NCBI GenBank assembly: GCA_017516925.1 | Contig: JAFXAQ010000067.1 | Span: 1-50,948, forward strand | Source: Oscillospiraceae bacterium | GTDB lineage: Bacteria > Bacillota > Clostridia > Oscillospirales > Oscillospiraceae | Reading direction: 5' to 3' | DNA length: 50,948 nt | Shown: positions 8,760 through 17,386 of the stretch, piece after piece | Numbering within the stretch: position 1 is the first letter of the stretch | How the letters are laid out: each line of letters begins with the position of its first letter | Program-made: the position numbers and the translations under genes | The notes under the pieces: generated by a model | Told to the model about the DNA's origin: nothing | The model's input: the letters and a program-made list of their open reading frames with translations, nothing else | The model's database searches: none

Positions 8760-10211
8760 TTACTTCCTCGTTTCTTCCAGGTATTCGGCAACCACTTCCC
8801 GTTCATCCAGGTGGTGCTTCACGCCGTGGATTTCCTGATAGGTTTCGTGGCCTTTTCCAGCCAATACAATTATATCATCTTTTTCGCCAATGTCCATAGC
8901 GTGACGGATGGCTTTCGGACGATTTTCAATCACAATCACATTTTTCCTATTTACAGGAATGCCTTGCAAAATATCCTGAATAATCGCCATAGGCTCCTCC
9001 GTCCGGGGATTGTCCGAGGTAACAATGGCAATATCCGCAATTTCTGCACCAATTTTTCCCATAATTGGCCGCTTAATGGGGTCCCGGTCACCACCGCAGC
9101 CGAACACCGCAATGAGACGTCCCTTGCAGTAGCCCTTTACAGAGCTGAGCACATTTTCCAGTCCGTCCGGTGTGTGGGCATAGTCAATGAGGACTGTGTA
9201 AGGTTTCCCGGGTGTGGGCACTACCTCTATACGACCCTTGACACCTTTGGCTGTTGTCAGCGCCACGGCGCATTCCTCCAAGGAAATACCCAGCTGCAGG
9301 GCAATTGCCATCACTGTCAGGGCATTATAAACCGTGAATTTTCCGGGGATAGGCAGCTTCACCTGGGCTTTCACATCCCCGGAAACAGCGGTAAAGGCGA
9401 CTCCGTCAGACAGATATTGGGGTTTCTCCGCATAAAGGTCTGCTTTTTCTCTGGCTGAGGTGGTAAACACCGCCGTCTTTGCCTTGGCGCAAATTCTTCC
9501 GAACCACCCATCGTCCCGGTTGGCGACGCAGGCATTACTCCGGGCAAACAGCTCCGCCTTGGCATCGCAATAGTTTTCCATCGTTTTGTGGAAATCCAGG
9601 TGGTCCTCTGTCAAATTGGTAAAGGCTGCTGCGTCAAATTGAATGCCGCCCACCCGTTCCAGGGTGATTGCATGGGAGGAAACCTCCATAATGACGTGGG
9701 TGCAGCCGGCATCCCGCATTTTTGCAAACAGCGCCTGTAAGTCCAGGCTCTCCGGAGTGGTGCGTTGGGCAGGCACGGACACATCACCAATCATATTGTC
9801 CATCGTACCGATTAGCCCCACCTTTGCGCCCCGGACTGTTTCCAGCACGTGCTTTAAAAGCAAAGTGGAGGAGGTTTTTCCGTTGGTGCCGGTAATGCCA
9901 ATCAATGTCATCGCTTCAGCAGGACGGCCGTAGAAATTCGCCCCAATCAGCGCCAGAGCAAGCCTGTCAGAGGACACAAGAATATAGGGAATATCCGTCT
10001 TGGGCTCCACGGCTGTCACCACCGCCACAGCGCCTTTTTCCAGCGCCATGGGAATATACTTGTTGCCATCGGTGACAAAACCGGTGACGGCAACAAACAA
10101 GCTCCCGGGGGTTACATTCCGGGAATCGTAATGCACCTGAGAAATCTCCAAATCCAGCGTTGCGGTGGCTTTTATAATTTCCACGTCCTGCAATAACTGT
10201 GAAAGCTTCAT
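8760..10211 (-). CDS. murE: UDP-MurNAc-Ala-Glu:meso-DAP ligase MurE
   Basis: 483 aa. Adds the third stem-peptide residue. ATP loop GITGTNGKTSS near 104-114; the AHTPDGL motif; and the substrate-selecting SDNPRTEEP. The Arg in DNPR is the known determinant for meso-diaminopimelate rather than L-Lys, so the wall is predicted to be mDAP-type. ATG at 10211 follows AGGAGCG, 9 nt after the PBP stop. Confidence 0.96.
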   Translation of the reverse strand: MKLSQLLQDVEIIKATATLDLEISQVHYDSRNVTPGSLFVAVTGFVTDGNKYIPMALEKGAVAVVTAVEPKTDIPYILVSSDRLALALIGANFYGRPAEAMTLIGITGTNGKTSSTLLLKHVLETVRGAKVGLIGTMDNMIGDVSVPAQRTTPESLDLQALFAKMRDAGCTHVIMEVSSHAITLERVGGIQFDAAAFTNLTEDHLDFHKTMENYCDAKAELFARSNACVANRDDGWFGRICAKAKTAVFTTSAREKADLYAEKPQYLSDGVAFTAVSGDVKAQVKLPIPGKFTVYNALTVMAIALQLGISLEECAVALTTAKGVKGRIEVVPTPGKPYTVLIDYAHTPDGLENVLSSVKGYCKGRLIAVFGCGGDRDPIKRPIMGKIGAEIADIAIVTSDNPRTEEPMAIIQDILQGIPVNRKNVIVIENRPKAIRHAMDIGEKDDIIVLAGKGHETYQEIHGVKHHLDEREVVAEYLEETRK

Positions 10212-10220
10212 AATACGCTC

Positions 10221-12605
10221 CTAATCCTTTGCTTTTGTATCAGCAAATGTAAGTTCTACGGTTGTACCGATTTCTACCTGACTTTTTGCCGGGACTGACT
10301 GTGACACAGCAGTCACCTGGGGAGAAATTTCCGGATTTCCCTTCACCAGAATGTATAATCCCAGTTTCCCGGCGGCATCCGCCGCCTGCTGTCGGGTCAT
10401 CCCAGAAAAGTCCGGCACCGTGACAAGCTCCTTGGTATGCTTTTCCCCTAAGTATAATATCACCTGACCGTCTCCGGGAACTGCGCTGCCTGCCATAGGC
10501 AGCTGATCCGTCACCGTCTCACCTGACCCCCGCAAAACCGGGGTAATCCCCTGCTGCTTAAGCAGCTTTTGGGCTTCTGTCAGTGTTAAACCGACCATAT
10601 CCTCCAGGATAACGGTTTGTCCTGCCTTGTCTTCCTCCGTATAGTTATGTGCCACACCCAGATACGGAAGAATGTCCGCCATTACCGCACCTACTGTAGG
10701 CGCTGCCATAACGCCACCGGAAATATAAATACCCGTTGACCTGGACGGTGTGTCCAGAGCCACCAATACAATATACTCCGGATTGTCCATTGGCGCAACC
10801 CCTACAAATGATACGATTTTATCCTGAACACGCTGTCCATTCTCGTCAAAAATGTCAATTTTTTCGCTGGTTCCGGTTTTTCCCCCAATATCGAAGCCGA
10901 AAACGTTGGCATTTTTGGCAGTTCCTTCCGTCACCACGGAGCGAAGCAGCGTGCGCATTGTCGCGGAGGTTTCCTGAGAAATCACCTGACGAAGCACCGT
11001 AGGTTCCTGCTTGAGCACAGTGTTTCCCTGACTGTCCACCACCTCAGAAACAATATACGGTTCCAGCAGATATCCGCCGTTAACTACCGCAGCGATTCCC
11101 CGAACTAGCTGCAGCGGTGTTAGCTTAAAGGTTTGCCCAAAGGAACCGGAGGTCAAAGAGGCAGTTCCCCACTTGTCGGTGTCTGTAACCAGCGCTTTGT
11201 CGAAAAATACGCCCTTACTCTCTCCTGCCAAATCTATGCCGGTTTTTTCTAAAATACCAAAATTTTTCACATAATCATAGAACCGTTCCCCACCCAGCTT
11301 CAAAGCGATGTGGGCAAAGGCAAGGTTGCAGGAATTCTGCAGCGCCTGAGGCGTTTTTTCCGCACCGTGACCGGTGGAGCGCCAACAGTGCAGCCGCTGG
11401 GAGCGTCCGGGAATCTGTTCTGCACCGGAGCAGTGGAAATCCGTATCCAAGGTAATGGCGCCGCAGTCCAGCGCCGCCGCCATGGTCATTACCTTAAAGG
11501 TGGAGCCGGGCTCATAGCCGTCGGAAATGACCCGGTTGCGCCATTGCTTCAGTCTGGCCTCCGTCAGCGCCTTTTGATAGGCAGCTTCCCAGTCCTGATA
11601 ATCCTTGCTGTTTTGCGGCTTTGTTACATAGTCCAGGCGCATTTGCTCCAATGCAGCCGCCGTTTCCTTATCCGCAATTTCCTGATAGCGATTGGGGTCA
11701 TAGCTGCCAAGGGTCGCCATTGCCAAAATCTCCCCGGTATTCACATTCATCACTACACCGAAGGCGCCGTTTTGCACGTCATAGCGATCTATAGCATCCT
11801 GCATTTGCTTTTCAAGGCAAGTCTGTACCGTAGCGTCCAGGGTTAAAATCACATCGCACCCGGATTGGGTGGCAACGAAGTTTTCGTATGAAAAGGGCAT
11901 ATCCATTTCATTATTGCCCTTGGTGGTAATGACCTTACCGGCGCTACCCTCTAAAAAGCTATTGTAGGAGGCTTCTATTCCCTCTGAGCCCACATTGGAC
12001 AGGTTTGTAAAACCGATCACCTGCGCAGCAAGGCTGCCGTAGGGATAATATCTTCTTGTATTTGGCTCCAGATGAATACCGTTGATATCATTTTCGGTAA
12101 TATATGCTCTTACCTCCGCAGCAACCTCTTCCTCTACCCGGGCAGCAATCTGCTTATAGCGCTTTGTGATGTCACTGCCCTGCTGCGCAATCCAGGCAGG
12201 GTCCAAATCCAGAATTTTCCCCAGCGTTTCCGAGATGTCCTGCAGGTCCTCCTTAGATTGCTTCAGCTCCCGGGGGTCCAGATAAATAGTTTCCACCCCC
12301 ACCGAGGTTGCCAGAACATTCATATTCCTGTCGTAAATTTCTCCCCGTTCCGGTGTGACCTGAGTGGTGCGGGTTTGATTGCGCAAGGCAAGGTCCGAAT
12401 AATAGCCGTAATTTACCACCATCAGGTTGTACAGCTGCGCAACAAGAGGAACAAATGCCAAAAGCCCCAGGGTCAGTCCTGTACACAAAATTCTCATATG
12501 CTGTCCGGTATCTCCCCGGAGGCGTCGGTACTCCTTTTTTGATTTCGGCTTCACCCAATCCCCGACCTTTCCCAAAATAGTCTCCAGCCGGATAATGGGC
12601 AGCAA
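10221..12605 (-). CDS. class B penicillin-binding protein with two PASTA domains (FtsI/PbpB/SpoVD type)
   Basis: 794 aa. Septal peptidoglycan transpeptidase. Cytoplasmic tail, one membrane span (about 39-62), dimerisation domain, then the transpeptidase domain with S368-TFK, S425-CN and K576-TGT. Two PASTA domains follow (about 666-720 and 726-787), as in PbpB and SpoVD of Bacillus. The chosen start is TTG at 12605, with GAGGG 6-7 nt upstream. The ATG at residue 37 is possible but has a poorly spaced site. There is a 57-nt gap to the ftsL-like gene. It is the only class B PBP in the cluster; whether it serves vegetative or sporulation septa cannot be told. Confidence 0.93.
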   Translation of the reverse strand: MLPIIRLETILGKVGDWVKPKSKKEYRRLRGDTGQHMRILCTGLTLGLLAFVPLVAQLYNLMVVNYGYYSDLALRNQTRTTQVTPERGEIYDRNMNVLATSVGVETIYLDPRELKQSKEDLQDISETLGKILDLDPAWIAQQGSDITKRYKQIAARVEEEVAAEVRAYITENDINGIHLEPNTRRYYPYGSLAAQVIGFTNLSNVGSEGIEASYNSFLEGSAGKVITTKGNNEMDMPFSYENFVATQSGCDVILTLDATVQTCLEKQMQDAIDRYDVQNGAFGVVMNVNTGEILAMATLGSYDPNRYQEIADKETAAALEQMRLDYVTKPQNSKDYQDWEAAYQKALTEARLKQWRNRVISDGYEPGSTFKVMTMAAALDCGAITLDTDFHCSGAEQIPGRSQRLHCWRSTGHGAEKTPQALQNSCNLAFAHIALKLGGERFYDYVKNFGILEKTGIDLAGESKGVFFDKALVTDTDKWGTASLTSGSFGQTFKLTPLQLVRGIAAVVNGGYLLEPYIVSEVVDSQGNTVLKQEPTVLRQVISQETSATMRTLLRSVVTEGTAKNANVFGFDIGGKTGTSEKIDIFDENGQRVQDKIVSFVGVAPMDNPEYIVLVALDTPSRSTGIYISGGVMAAPTVGAVMADILPYLGVAHNYTEEDKAGQTVILEDMVGLTLTEAQKLLKQQGITPVLRGSGETVTDQLPMAGSAVPGDGQVILYLGEKHTKELVTVPDFSGMTRQQAADAAGKLGLYILVKGNPEISPQVTAVSQSVPAKSQVEIGTTVELTFADTKAKD

Positions 12606-12662
12606 GGGAATCCCTCGCCGCCCATTGCAGCTACTATTTTAGTGTATTGCCGGGACGGGCTG

Positions 12663-13130
12663 TTATGCAAACAAGCCTGTTAAGAATGTGTAAAAAAGCT
12701 CCCAGGTGCCGGGGTCCTCCGGTGCTGTTTCCTCAGAAGGAAGTTCAATGCGGATGTGCTGCACCTGCGCCTTGGGCACCATTCCCAGCGCCAGCGCTGT
12801 GCGCTCAATTTCCGCCAGGTCATAGCCTTCAGAAAGGGTTGCTGTCAGGGCTGTCTGCTCCTGATGCAGCGTTTGCACATAGCTGTTCATCTGTGCCAGC
12901 TCCTGACGGGCTGTGTAAAGCTTTACAGAGCCAACCGTCATCAATATCAGCATCACAGCGGACATAGCAATGGCACAAAGCGCCAACGGGTCAATCCGCA
13001 AGACAATTTTTTTATGTTTTTTGATTTTGGGAAGCTTTATGGTTTTCAGGGGCGCCAACGGCGCAACCTTTTTTGCGGCACTGCCGTCGGTATAAAAACG
13101 AATGTACTGAACGTCCAGCTTCTGTGCCAT
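12663..13130 (-). CDS. FtsL-like division protein
   Basis: 155 aa. Basic cytoplasmic N-terminus (about 1-47), one membrane span (about 48-72), then a short coiled-coil-like stretch (ARQELAQMNSYVQTLHQEQ) and an AEIERTALALGM segment similar to the septum-formation-initiator family. It lies exactly where ftsL sits in dcw clusters, between rsmH and the class B PBP, 18 nt after rsmH. FtsL proteins are poorly conserved, so the call rests on position, topology and coiled coil. Confidence 0.8.
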   Translation of the reverse strand: MAQKLDVQYIRFYTDGSAAKKVAPLAPLKTIKLPKIKKHKKIVLRIDPLALCAIAMSAVMLILMTVGSVKLYTARQELAQMNSYVQTLHQEQTALTATLSEGYDLAEIERTALALGMVPKAQVQHIRIELPSEETAPEDPGTWELFYTFLTGLFA

Positions 13131-13148
13131 AACAACGCTTCCCTTCCT

Positions 13149-14084
13149 TTATATTTTTTCGCAAACCCGCAGCTTTGCGCTTCGGGAACGGGGGTTCACT
13201 TCCAGTTCTTCCTCGGTTGCCACAATAGGCTTGCGGCTTACCAGACGCACCTGCGGCTTCTTTCCGCAGACGCAAACCGGGAAGCTGGGCGGGCAGGTGC
13301 AGCCCTTGGAGGCTGACGCCATTGCGGTTTTTACAATCCGGTCCTCCAAAGAGTGGAAGGTAATCACCGCCAGCCGTCCACCTTTGTTCAAAAGAGGAAT
13401 GGCATCTTCCATCACCTTTTCCACAGAACCCAGCTCATCATTTACCGCAATGCGTATCGCCTGAAAGCTGCGCTTTGCCGGGTGTTGTTTTTCCCGAAGC
13501 GCCGCAGGAGGCATTGCAGAACGAATAATGTCCACTAGCTCCAGGGTGGTTTTAATGGGTTTTTCCTCCCTGCGCCGACAAATTGCGGCAGCAATCTGGG
13601 GCGCATACCGTTCTTCCCCGTAGGTGTACAGGATCATTTTCAGTTCCTCCTGAGGCCAGGTATTGACTACTATTTCCGCATTCAGGTTATCCTGAGAGTT
13701 CATCCGCATATCCAAGGGGGCATCTGCCATATAGGAAAAGCCCCGGGCGCTGTCATCCAATTGCGGAGAGGAAACACCCAAATCCAGCAAGATACCGTCA
13801 ACCCCCGGAATATCCAGCTCCTGCAAAACCTGCTTGATTTCACAGAAATTGGAATGCACCAAAGTGACCTTATCCCCATAAGGCTTCAGTCTTTCCCCTG
13901 CTGCCTCCAGTGCCACCGGGTCTCGGTCAATACCGATCAGCCGACCGGTGGTTAAACGGGCTGCAATTTGACAGGAGTGTCCGGCACCGCCCAGGGTGCC
14001 GTCCACATAAATGCCGTCAGGTTTAATATCCAATCCGTCCAGGCATTCCTGCAGCAGGACAGATACGTGGTGAAATTCCTTCAT
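13149..14084 (-). CDS. rsmH: 16S rRNA (cytosine1402-N4)-methyltransferase RsmH
   Basis: 311 aa. SAM methyltransferase for N4 of C1402. HVSVLLQECLDGL at the N-terminus, YVDGTLGGAGHS at the cofactor site, DGILLDLGVSSPQLDD, and the C-terminal FHSLEDRIVK are all hallmarks. The frame is open upstream, but the ATG at 14084 gives the family N-terminus and overlaps the mraZ stop as ATGA. Its partner enzyme for the same nucleotide, rsmI (2'-O), is at 18087-18914 in this window. Confidence 0.97.
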   Translation of the reverse strand: MKEFHHVSVLLQECLDGLDIKPDGIYVDGTLGGAGHSCQIAARLTTGRLIGIDRDPVALEAAGERLKPYGDKVTLVHSNFCEIKQVLQELDIPGVDGILLDLGVSSPQLDDSARGFSYMADAPLDMRMNSQDNLNAEIVVNTWPQEELKMILYTYGEERYAPQIAAAICRRREEKPIKTTLELVDIIRSAMPPAALREKQHPAKRSFQAIRIAVNDELGSVEKVMEDAIPLLNKGGRLAVITFHSLEDRIVKTAMASASKGCTCPPSFPVCVCGKKPQVRLVSRKPIVATEEELEVNPRSRSAKLRVCEKI

Positions 14085-14518
14085 AGACCAATTGCCTCCA
14101 AAGAAGCAAGAAGCTTTTCGGGGGTGAGATTTTCCTTCTCGAATGCACGGAAGGTCTCCGCATCCCAAATTTCCGCCTGACCGGCACGTCCCACAATCAT
14201 CACATCCCGACCAATTCCCGCATAATCCAGAAGGAACTGGGTCAGGGAAAAACGGAACTGCTTATCGGGGCTGCACTGGTTGGCATTCATAAAAATCAGG
14301 CTGGTAGCAGCGGAACGCTGGGAAATCGGCAGCGCATTGTAGTTCTGCACCAGAGTCTCCCAATCGGAGGCAGTATAAACAGTCAGACAGCTGCGACCGC
14401 AGTTGACACCCAGGGTGACATAGAAGTCCTCACCCAGCTCCGCCCGAAGCTTTGCCGGGACAAACAAGCGATTCTTATCATCCAGCTTGGCAGGGTATTT
14501 ACCGATCACAGCGCTCAC
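14081..14518 (-). CDS. mraZ: transcriptional regulator MraZ
   Basis: 145 aa, with the double AbrB-like (SpoVT-AbrB) fold. KYPAKLDDKNRLFVPAKLR is the first repeat and LLDYAGIGRDVMIVG the second. MraZ oligomers bind repeats upstream of their own gene and repress the dcw operon. Start is GTG at 14518 with GGAGG directly upstream. Four candidate operator repeats lie between the promoter and the start. First gene of the dcw cluster, overlapping rsmH by 4 nt. Confidence 0.95.
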   Translation of the reverse strand: MSAVIGKYPAKLDDKNRLFVPAKLRAELGEDFYVTLGVNCGRSCLTVYTASDWETLVQNYNALPISQRSAATSLIFMNANQCSPDKQFRFSLTQFLLDYAGIGRDVMIVGRAGQAEIWDAETFRAFEKENLTPEKLLASLEAIGL

Positions 14519-14560
14519 CTCCGTTCCATTTTACTCCACTTCACTACCATTTTACTCCCT
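14519..14560 (-). promoter_or_regulatory. MraZ-box-like array, four repeats
   Basis: On the minus strand GG-centred boxes GGGAGT, GGTAGT, GGAGT and GGAAC recur with 10-11-nt spacing (GG at 14558, 14548, 14537 and 14527). That matches the known MraZ operator layout of TGG-type pentamers with 5-nt gaps. The array lies just downstream of the -10 box and runs into the ribosome-binding site, a position suited to repression. Confidence 0.75.
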
Positions 14561-14568
14561 TTGATGAC

Positions 14569-14597
14569 AGTATAACGGATAGTTTTTTAAAAATCAA
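14569..14597 (-). promoter_or_regulatory. SigA promoter of the dcw operon
   Basis: Minus strand: -35 TTGATT (14592-14597), 17-nt spacer, -10 TATACT (14569-14574). Predicted start near 14562, immediately before the MraZ-like boxes. Confidence 0.85.
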
Positions 14598-14654
14598 TAC
14601 TTTTTTTGCGGTTTTTTTGATTTTTTTCAGGAAAAAACCGGAAATTTTGCATTT

Positions 14655-14670
14655 TAGAACACTTGTTCTA
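14655..14670. promoter_or_regulatory. LexA-box-like palindrome
   Basis: TAGAACA-CT-TGTTCTA: 7-bp perfect arms around 2 nt. The core GAAC-N4-GTTC fits the Gram-positive LexA (DinR) box. It lies 2 bp past the clpC stop and 57 bp upstream of the mraZ -35. A real LexA role is inference. Confidence 0.4.
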
Positions 14671-14672
14671 TA

Positions 14673-16997
14673 TTAGTGGGTAAATTCCAGGGTGTCCGCC
14701 GTCCAGAGACCTTTGACTTTGGTGGGTGTTTTTGCGTATTTCAGCAGGTGCACTGCCAGCGGTGCCTCCACCTGCTCCTGGACCAAACGGCGCAGTTGCC
14801 GGGCCCCGTCCTTCCTCCCGGTCATAGCACACAGTGTTCCCGCCAGCTGCGGTGGGAGCTGCAATTCAATACCGCAGTCAGCAGAACGTTGTTCCAACTG
14901 ACGCAGGTACTTTTCCGCAATTTTTTCCAGCGCCTTCGGCTGCAAAGGCGAAAAGCAGATAATCTTATCCAGGCGCCCCAAAAACTCAGGGGTAAACTGT
15001 TTCCGCAGCAAACCGTCTGTTTCCGCATCCCGTCCGGAAGGATTGAAGCCCAATCCCTCTCCTTTCAGTTCGCCGCCAATGTTGGAGGTCATCACCACAA
15101 TGGCATTTTTGAAGCTGACCTTTCTGCCGGTGGAGTCCGTAAGTTCTCCCTCCTCCATAATTTGCAGCAGTATCCCGGACACGTCCGGATGCGCTTTTTC
15201 CAATTCATCCAAAAGCACCAGGCAGTAGGGTCTGCGACGGACAGCCTCTGTCAGCTTCCCTCCGTCCTCGTAGCCCACATACCCGGGAGGTGCGCCAATC
15301 AACCGTGCCACTGACTGCTTTTCCATATACTCGGTCATATCCAGACGGATAAAGGCATCCTTGGTACCGTAAAGCTCCCGTGCCAGCACCCGGCAAACCT
15401 CCGTCTTTCCCACGCCGGTCGGTCCGGTAAACAAAAGGCTGGCGACCGGTCGACTTGCATCCCGGATTACGCAGAGCCCCTGACGAATTGCCTGCGCAAC
15501 TTTTTTCACTGCCGCATCCTGACCAATGATTTCCTTTTGCAAAATCTCTTCCAAGCCCAGAAGCTTCTCCCGCTGACTGGCAGTAAGTCTCCCCACCGGA
15601 ATACCTGTACGGGCGCTGACTGCCCATGCCACATCCATACCGGTCACCGCCCGGCTTCTTCGCAGCTCCGTGGATCGGTTGGCAAGGCGCTGCATTTTAT
15701 CACGCAGGTGCGCCGCCTTCTCAAAGCGCCCGTCCTTGACTGCCTCCTGAAGCTCCGCCTCCAGCTCCTGACGCAAACCGTTTTTACCGGATTGCAGCTC
15801 CTCCATTCTTGCATGGGCTGCCCCCTCATCCAGCAGGTCTATCGCCTTATCCGGCAGAAACAGTTCCGGCAAATACCGTACAGACATATTGACCGCCTCC
15901 TGGATTGCTTCCTGGGTGATGCGCATACGGTGATGGTGCTCAAGGCTTGGCTTCAAGCCCTGCAAAATTGCCAGGGTCGCCTCACGGCTTGGTTCCTCCA
16001 CCAGCACCGGACGAAACCGCCGTTCCAGGGCCGGGTCCTTCTCAATGTGCTTGCGGTACTCTGTCAAAGTGGTAGCCCCAAGGATTTGCAGCTCTCCGCG
16101 CCCTAAAGCCGGCTTAAAGATATTGGCCGCATCAATGGCTCCCTCTGCGGCGCCGGCACCTACAATGGTGTGCATTTCGTCCACAAACAAAATCACGTCG
16201 CCGCTTCGTTTAATTTCCGCCAGCACGTCCCGCAGCCGTTCTTCAAACTCTCCCCGGTATTTGGTGCCTGCCACCAGGTTTGCCATATTCAGGCTGACCA
16301 GCCGTTTATCCTTTAGCTGGGGCGGCACGTTCCCGGATGCCATCCGCTGGACAAGCCCTTCGGCAATGGCGGTTTTTCCTACGCCGGGTTCTCCGATGAG
16401 CGCCGGGTTATTTTTGTTTTTCCGGCTTAGAATCCCAATAACGGTATCAATCTCCTGTTCTCTGCCTATTACCGGCTCCATGGCAGAGGCCTTCAACAGC
16501 AAATCCTCGCTGAACTGTTCCAATAGCTTCGTGGTAACCGCCTCCTTATTTCTGCTTTCCGTTTTGACTCCCTCCCAATGCAGATACTTTACCGCAGCGG
16601 AAAATAGCTCCTGGGTATCCACACCGCCTAAAATCATCAAATCTCTGGCGGCGGTTTTTTCCTGACGTAAAAGGGATAAAAAAATGTGTATATTCTGTAC
16701 CTGCCGATGTCCCAGCAAACGAGCCTCTTTGCCTGCGCCCCGGAGAAGGGCTCTTGCCTGTGCGGAAAACCCCTGGGGCAACGGCAGCCCCGGTGTACCG
16801 CTGCCATAAAGGACTCTTGCCATTTTCCCCGACAGCTCCCAGTCAAAGCCGCCACCCCGAAGCAGCTGCCCCGGTAACCCCGGTGTCTGCGCCAGAGACA
16901 GCAGCAGATGCACGGTACCTACATAACTATGCCCCAGCTCCCGGGCAATGCCACCGGCTTGTAAAATAAGCTTCTGGGCATCCTGCGCGTACTGCAT
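14673..16997 (-). CDS. clpC: ClpC-type AAA+ unfoldase
   Basis: 774 aa from the ATG at 16997 (preceded by AAGGGGGG); an in-frame ATG 13 codons earlier has no ribosome site. Hsp100 ATPase that feeds substrates to ClpP. Order: Clp N-domain repeats (about 1-140), first AAA+ domain with GEPGVGKT at 202-209 and VDEMHT, a middle region with a UVR-like helix (FEKAAHLRDKMQRL), second AAA+ domain with GPTGVGKTE and LLDELEKAHP, and an LGF sequence resembling the ClpP-docking loop. The usual partners ctsR, mcsA and mcsB are absent, and I see no CtsR-type heptad repeat upstream. Confidence 0.93.
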   Translation of the reverse strand: MQYAQDAQKLILQAGGIARELGHSYVGTVHLLLSLAQTPGLPGQLLRGGGFDWELSGKMARVLYGSGTPGLPLPQGFSAQARALLRGAGKEARLLGHRQVQNIHIFLSLLRQEKTAARDLMILGGVDTQELFSAAVKYLHWEGVKTESRNKEAVTTKLLEQFSEDLLLKASAMEPVIGREQEIDTVIGILSRKNKNNPALIGEPGVGKTAIAEGLVQRMASGNVPPQLKDKRLVSLNMANLVAGTKYRGEFEERLRDVLAEIKRSGDVILFVDEMHTIVGAGAAEGAIDAANIFKPALGRGELQILGATTLTEYRKHIEKDPALERRFRPVLVEEPSREATLAILQGLKPSLEHHHRMRITQEAIQEAVNMSVRYLPELFLPDKAIDLLDEGAAHARMEELQSGKNGLRQELEAELQEAVKDGRFEKAAHLRDKMQRLANRSTELRRSRAVTGMDVAWAVSARTGIPVGRLTASQREKLLGLEEILQKEIIGQDAAVKKVAQAIRQGLCVIRDASRPVASLLFTGPTGVGKTEVCRVLARELYGTKDAFIRLDMTEYMEKQSVARLIGAPPGYVGYEDGGKLTEAVRRRPYCLVLLDELEKAHPDVSGILLQIMEEGELTDSTGRKVSFKNAIVVMTSNIGGELKGEGLGFNPSGRDAETDGLLRKQFTPEFLGRLDKIICFSPLQPKALEKIAEKYLRQLEQRSADCGIELQLPPQLAGTLCAMTGRKDGARQLRRLVQEQVEAPLAVHLLKYAKTPTKVKGLWTADTLEFTH

Positions 16998-17065
16998 AGC
17001 CTCCCCCCTTATCCGGAAATTTTTCCCGACCGCCATAAAAAATATACCGGAAACGAAAAAAAGAA

Positions 17066-17093
17066 TTGCATTTTTAAAAATTCGTGCTAGAAT
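17066..17093 (+). promoter_or_regulatory. SigA promoter of the ferredoxin gene
   Basis: -35 TTGCAT (17066-17071), 16-nt spacer, -10 TAGAAT (17088-17093). Start near 17100, leaving a leader of about 45 nt. Confidence 0.72.
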
Positions 17094-17146
17094 AGACTTG
17101 CGTCCGGTATCGGATACGCGATTAACATATTACTGGAGGGAAAATC

Positions 17147-17314
17147 ATGTACAAGATTACTGACGCTTGTGTCAAGTGCGGCAGCTGTGCCGATAACTGC
17201 CCCGTAGAGGCTATCTCTGAGGGCGACGAGACCTACGTCATCGATGCTGATGTCTGCGTTAGCTGCGGCACCTGTGTTGATAACTGCCCCGTAGAAGCAA
17301 TCGTAGAAGAGTGA
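17147..17314 (+). CDS. 2[4Fe-4S] ferredoxin
   Basis: 55 aa, the classical clostridial size. Electron carrier with two CxxCxxCxxxCP clusters: C8, C11, C14, C18 and C37, C40, C43, C47. The two halves are near-repeats (DNCPVEAI occurs in both), as in all clostridial ferredoxins. Preceded by GGAGGG 6 nt before the ATG, with its own promoter and a strong terminator, so it can be made at high level as a monocistronic message. It implies low-potential anaerobic metabolism. Confidence 0.97.
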   Translation: MYKITDACVKCGSCADNCPVEAISEGDETYVIDADVCVSCGTCVDNCPVEAIVEE

Positions 17315-17328
17315 TTCTCCGATTCCGC

Positions 17329-17374
17329 AATCTGCCTGCGCAGCCGGCTCACCGGTACGCAGGCAGATTTTTTT
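17329..17374 (+). terminator. intrinsic terminator after ferredoxin
   Basis: 12-bp stem AATCTGCCTGCG (17329-17340) with CGCAGGCAGATT (17358-17369), 17-nt loop, T7 run. It ends only a few bases before the AAGGAG site of the next gene, so it may act as a partial terminator between them. Confidence 0.88.
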
Positions 17375-17386
17375 AAGGAGTGGCAT

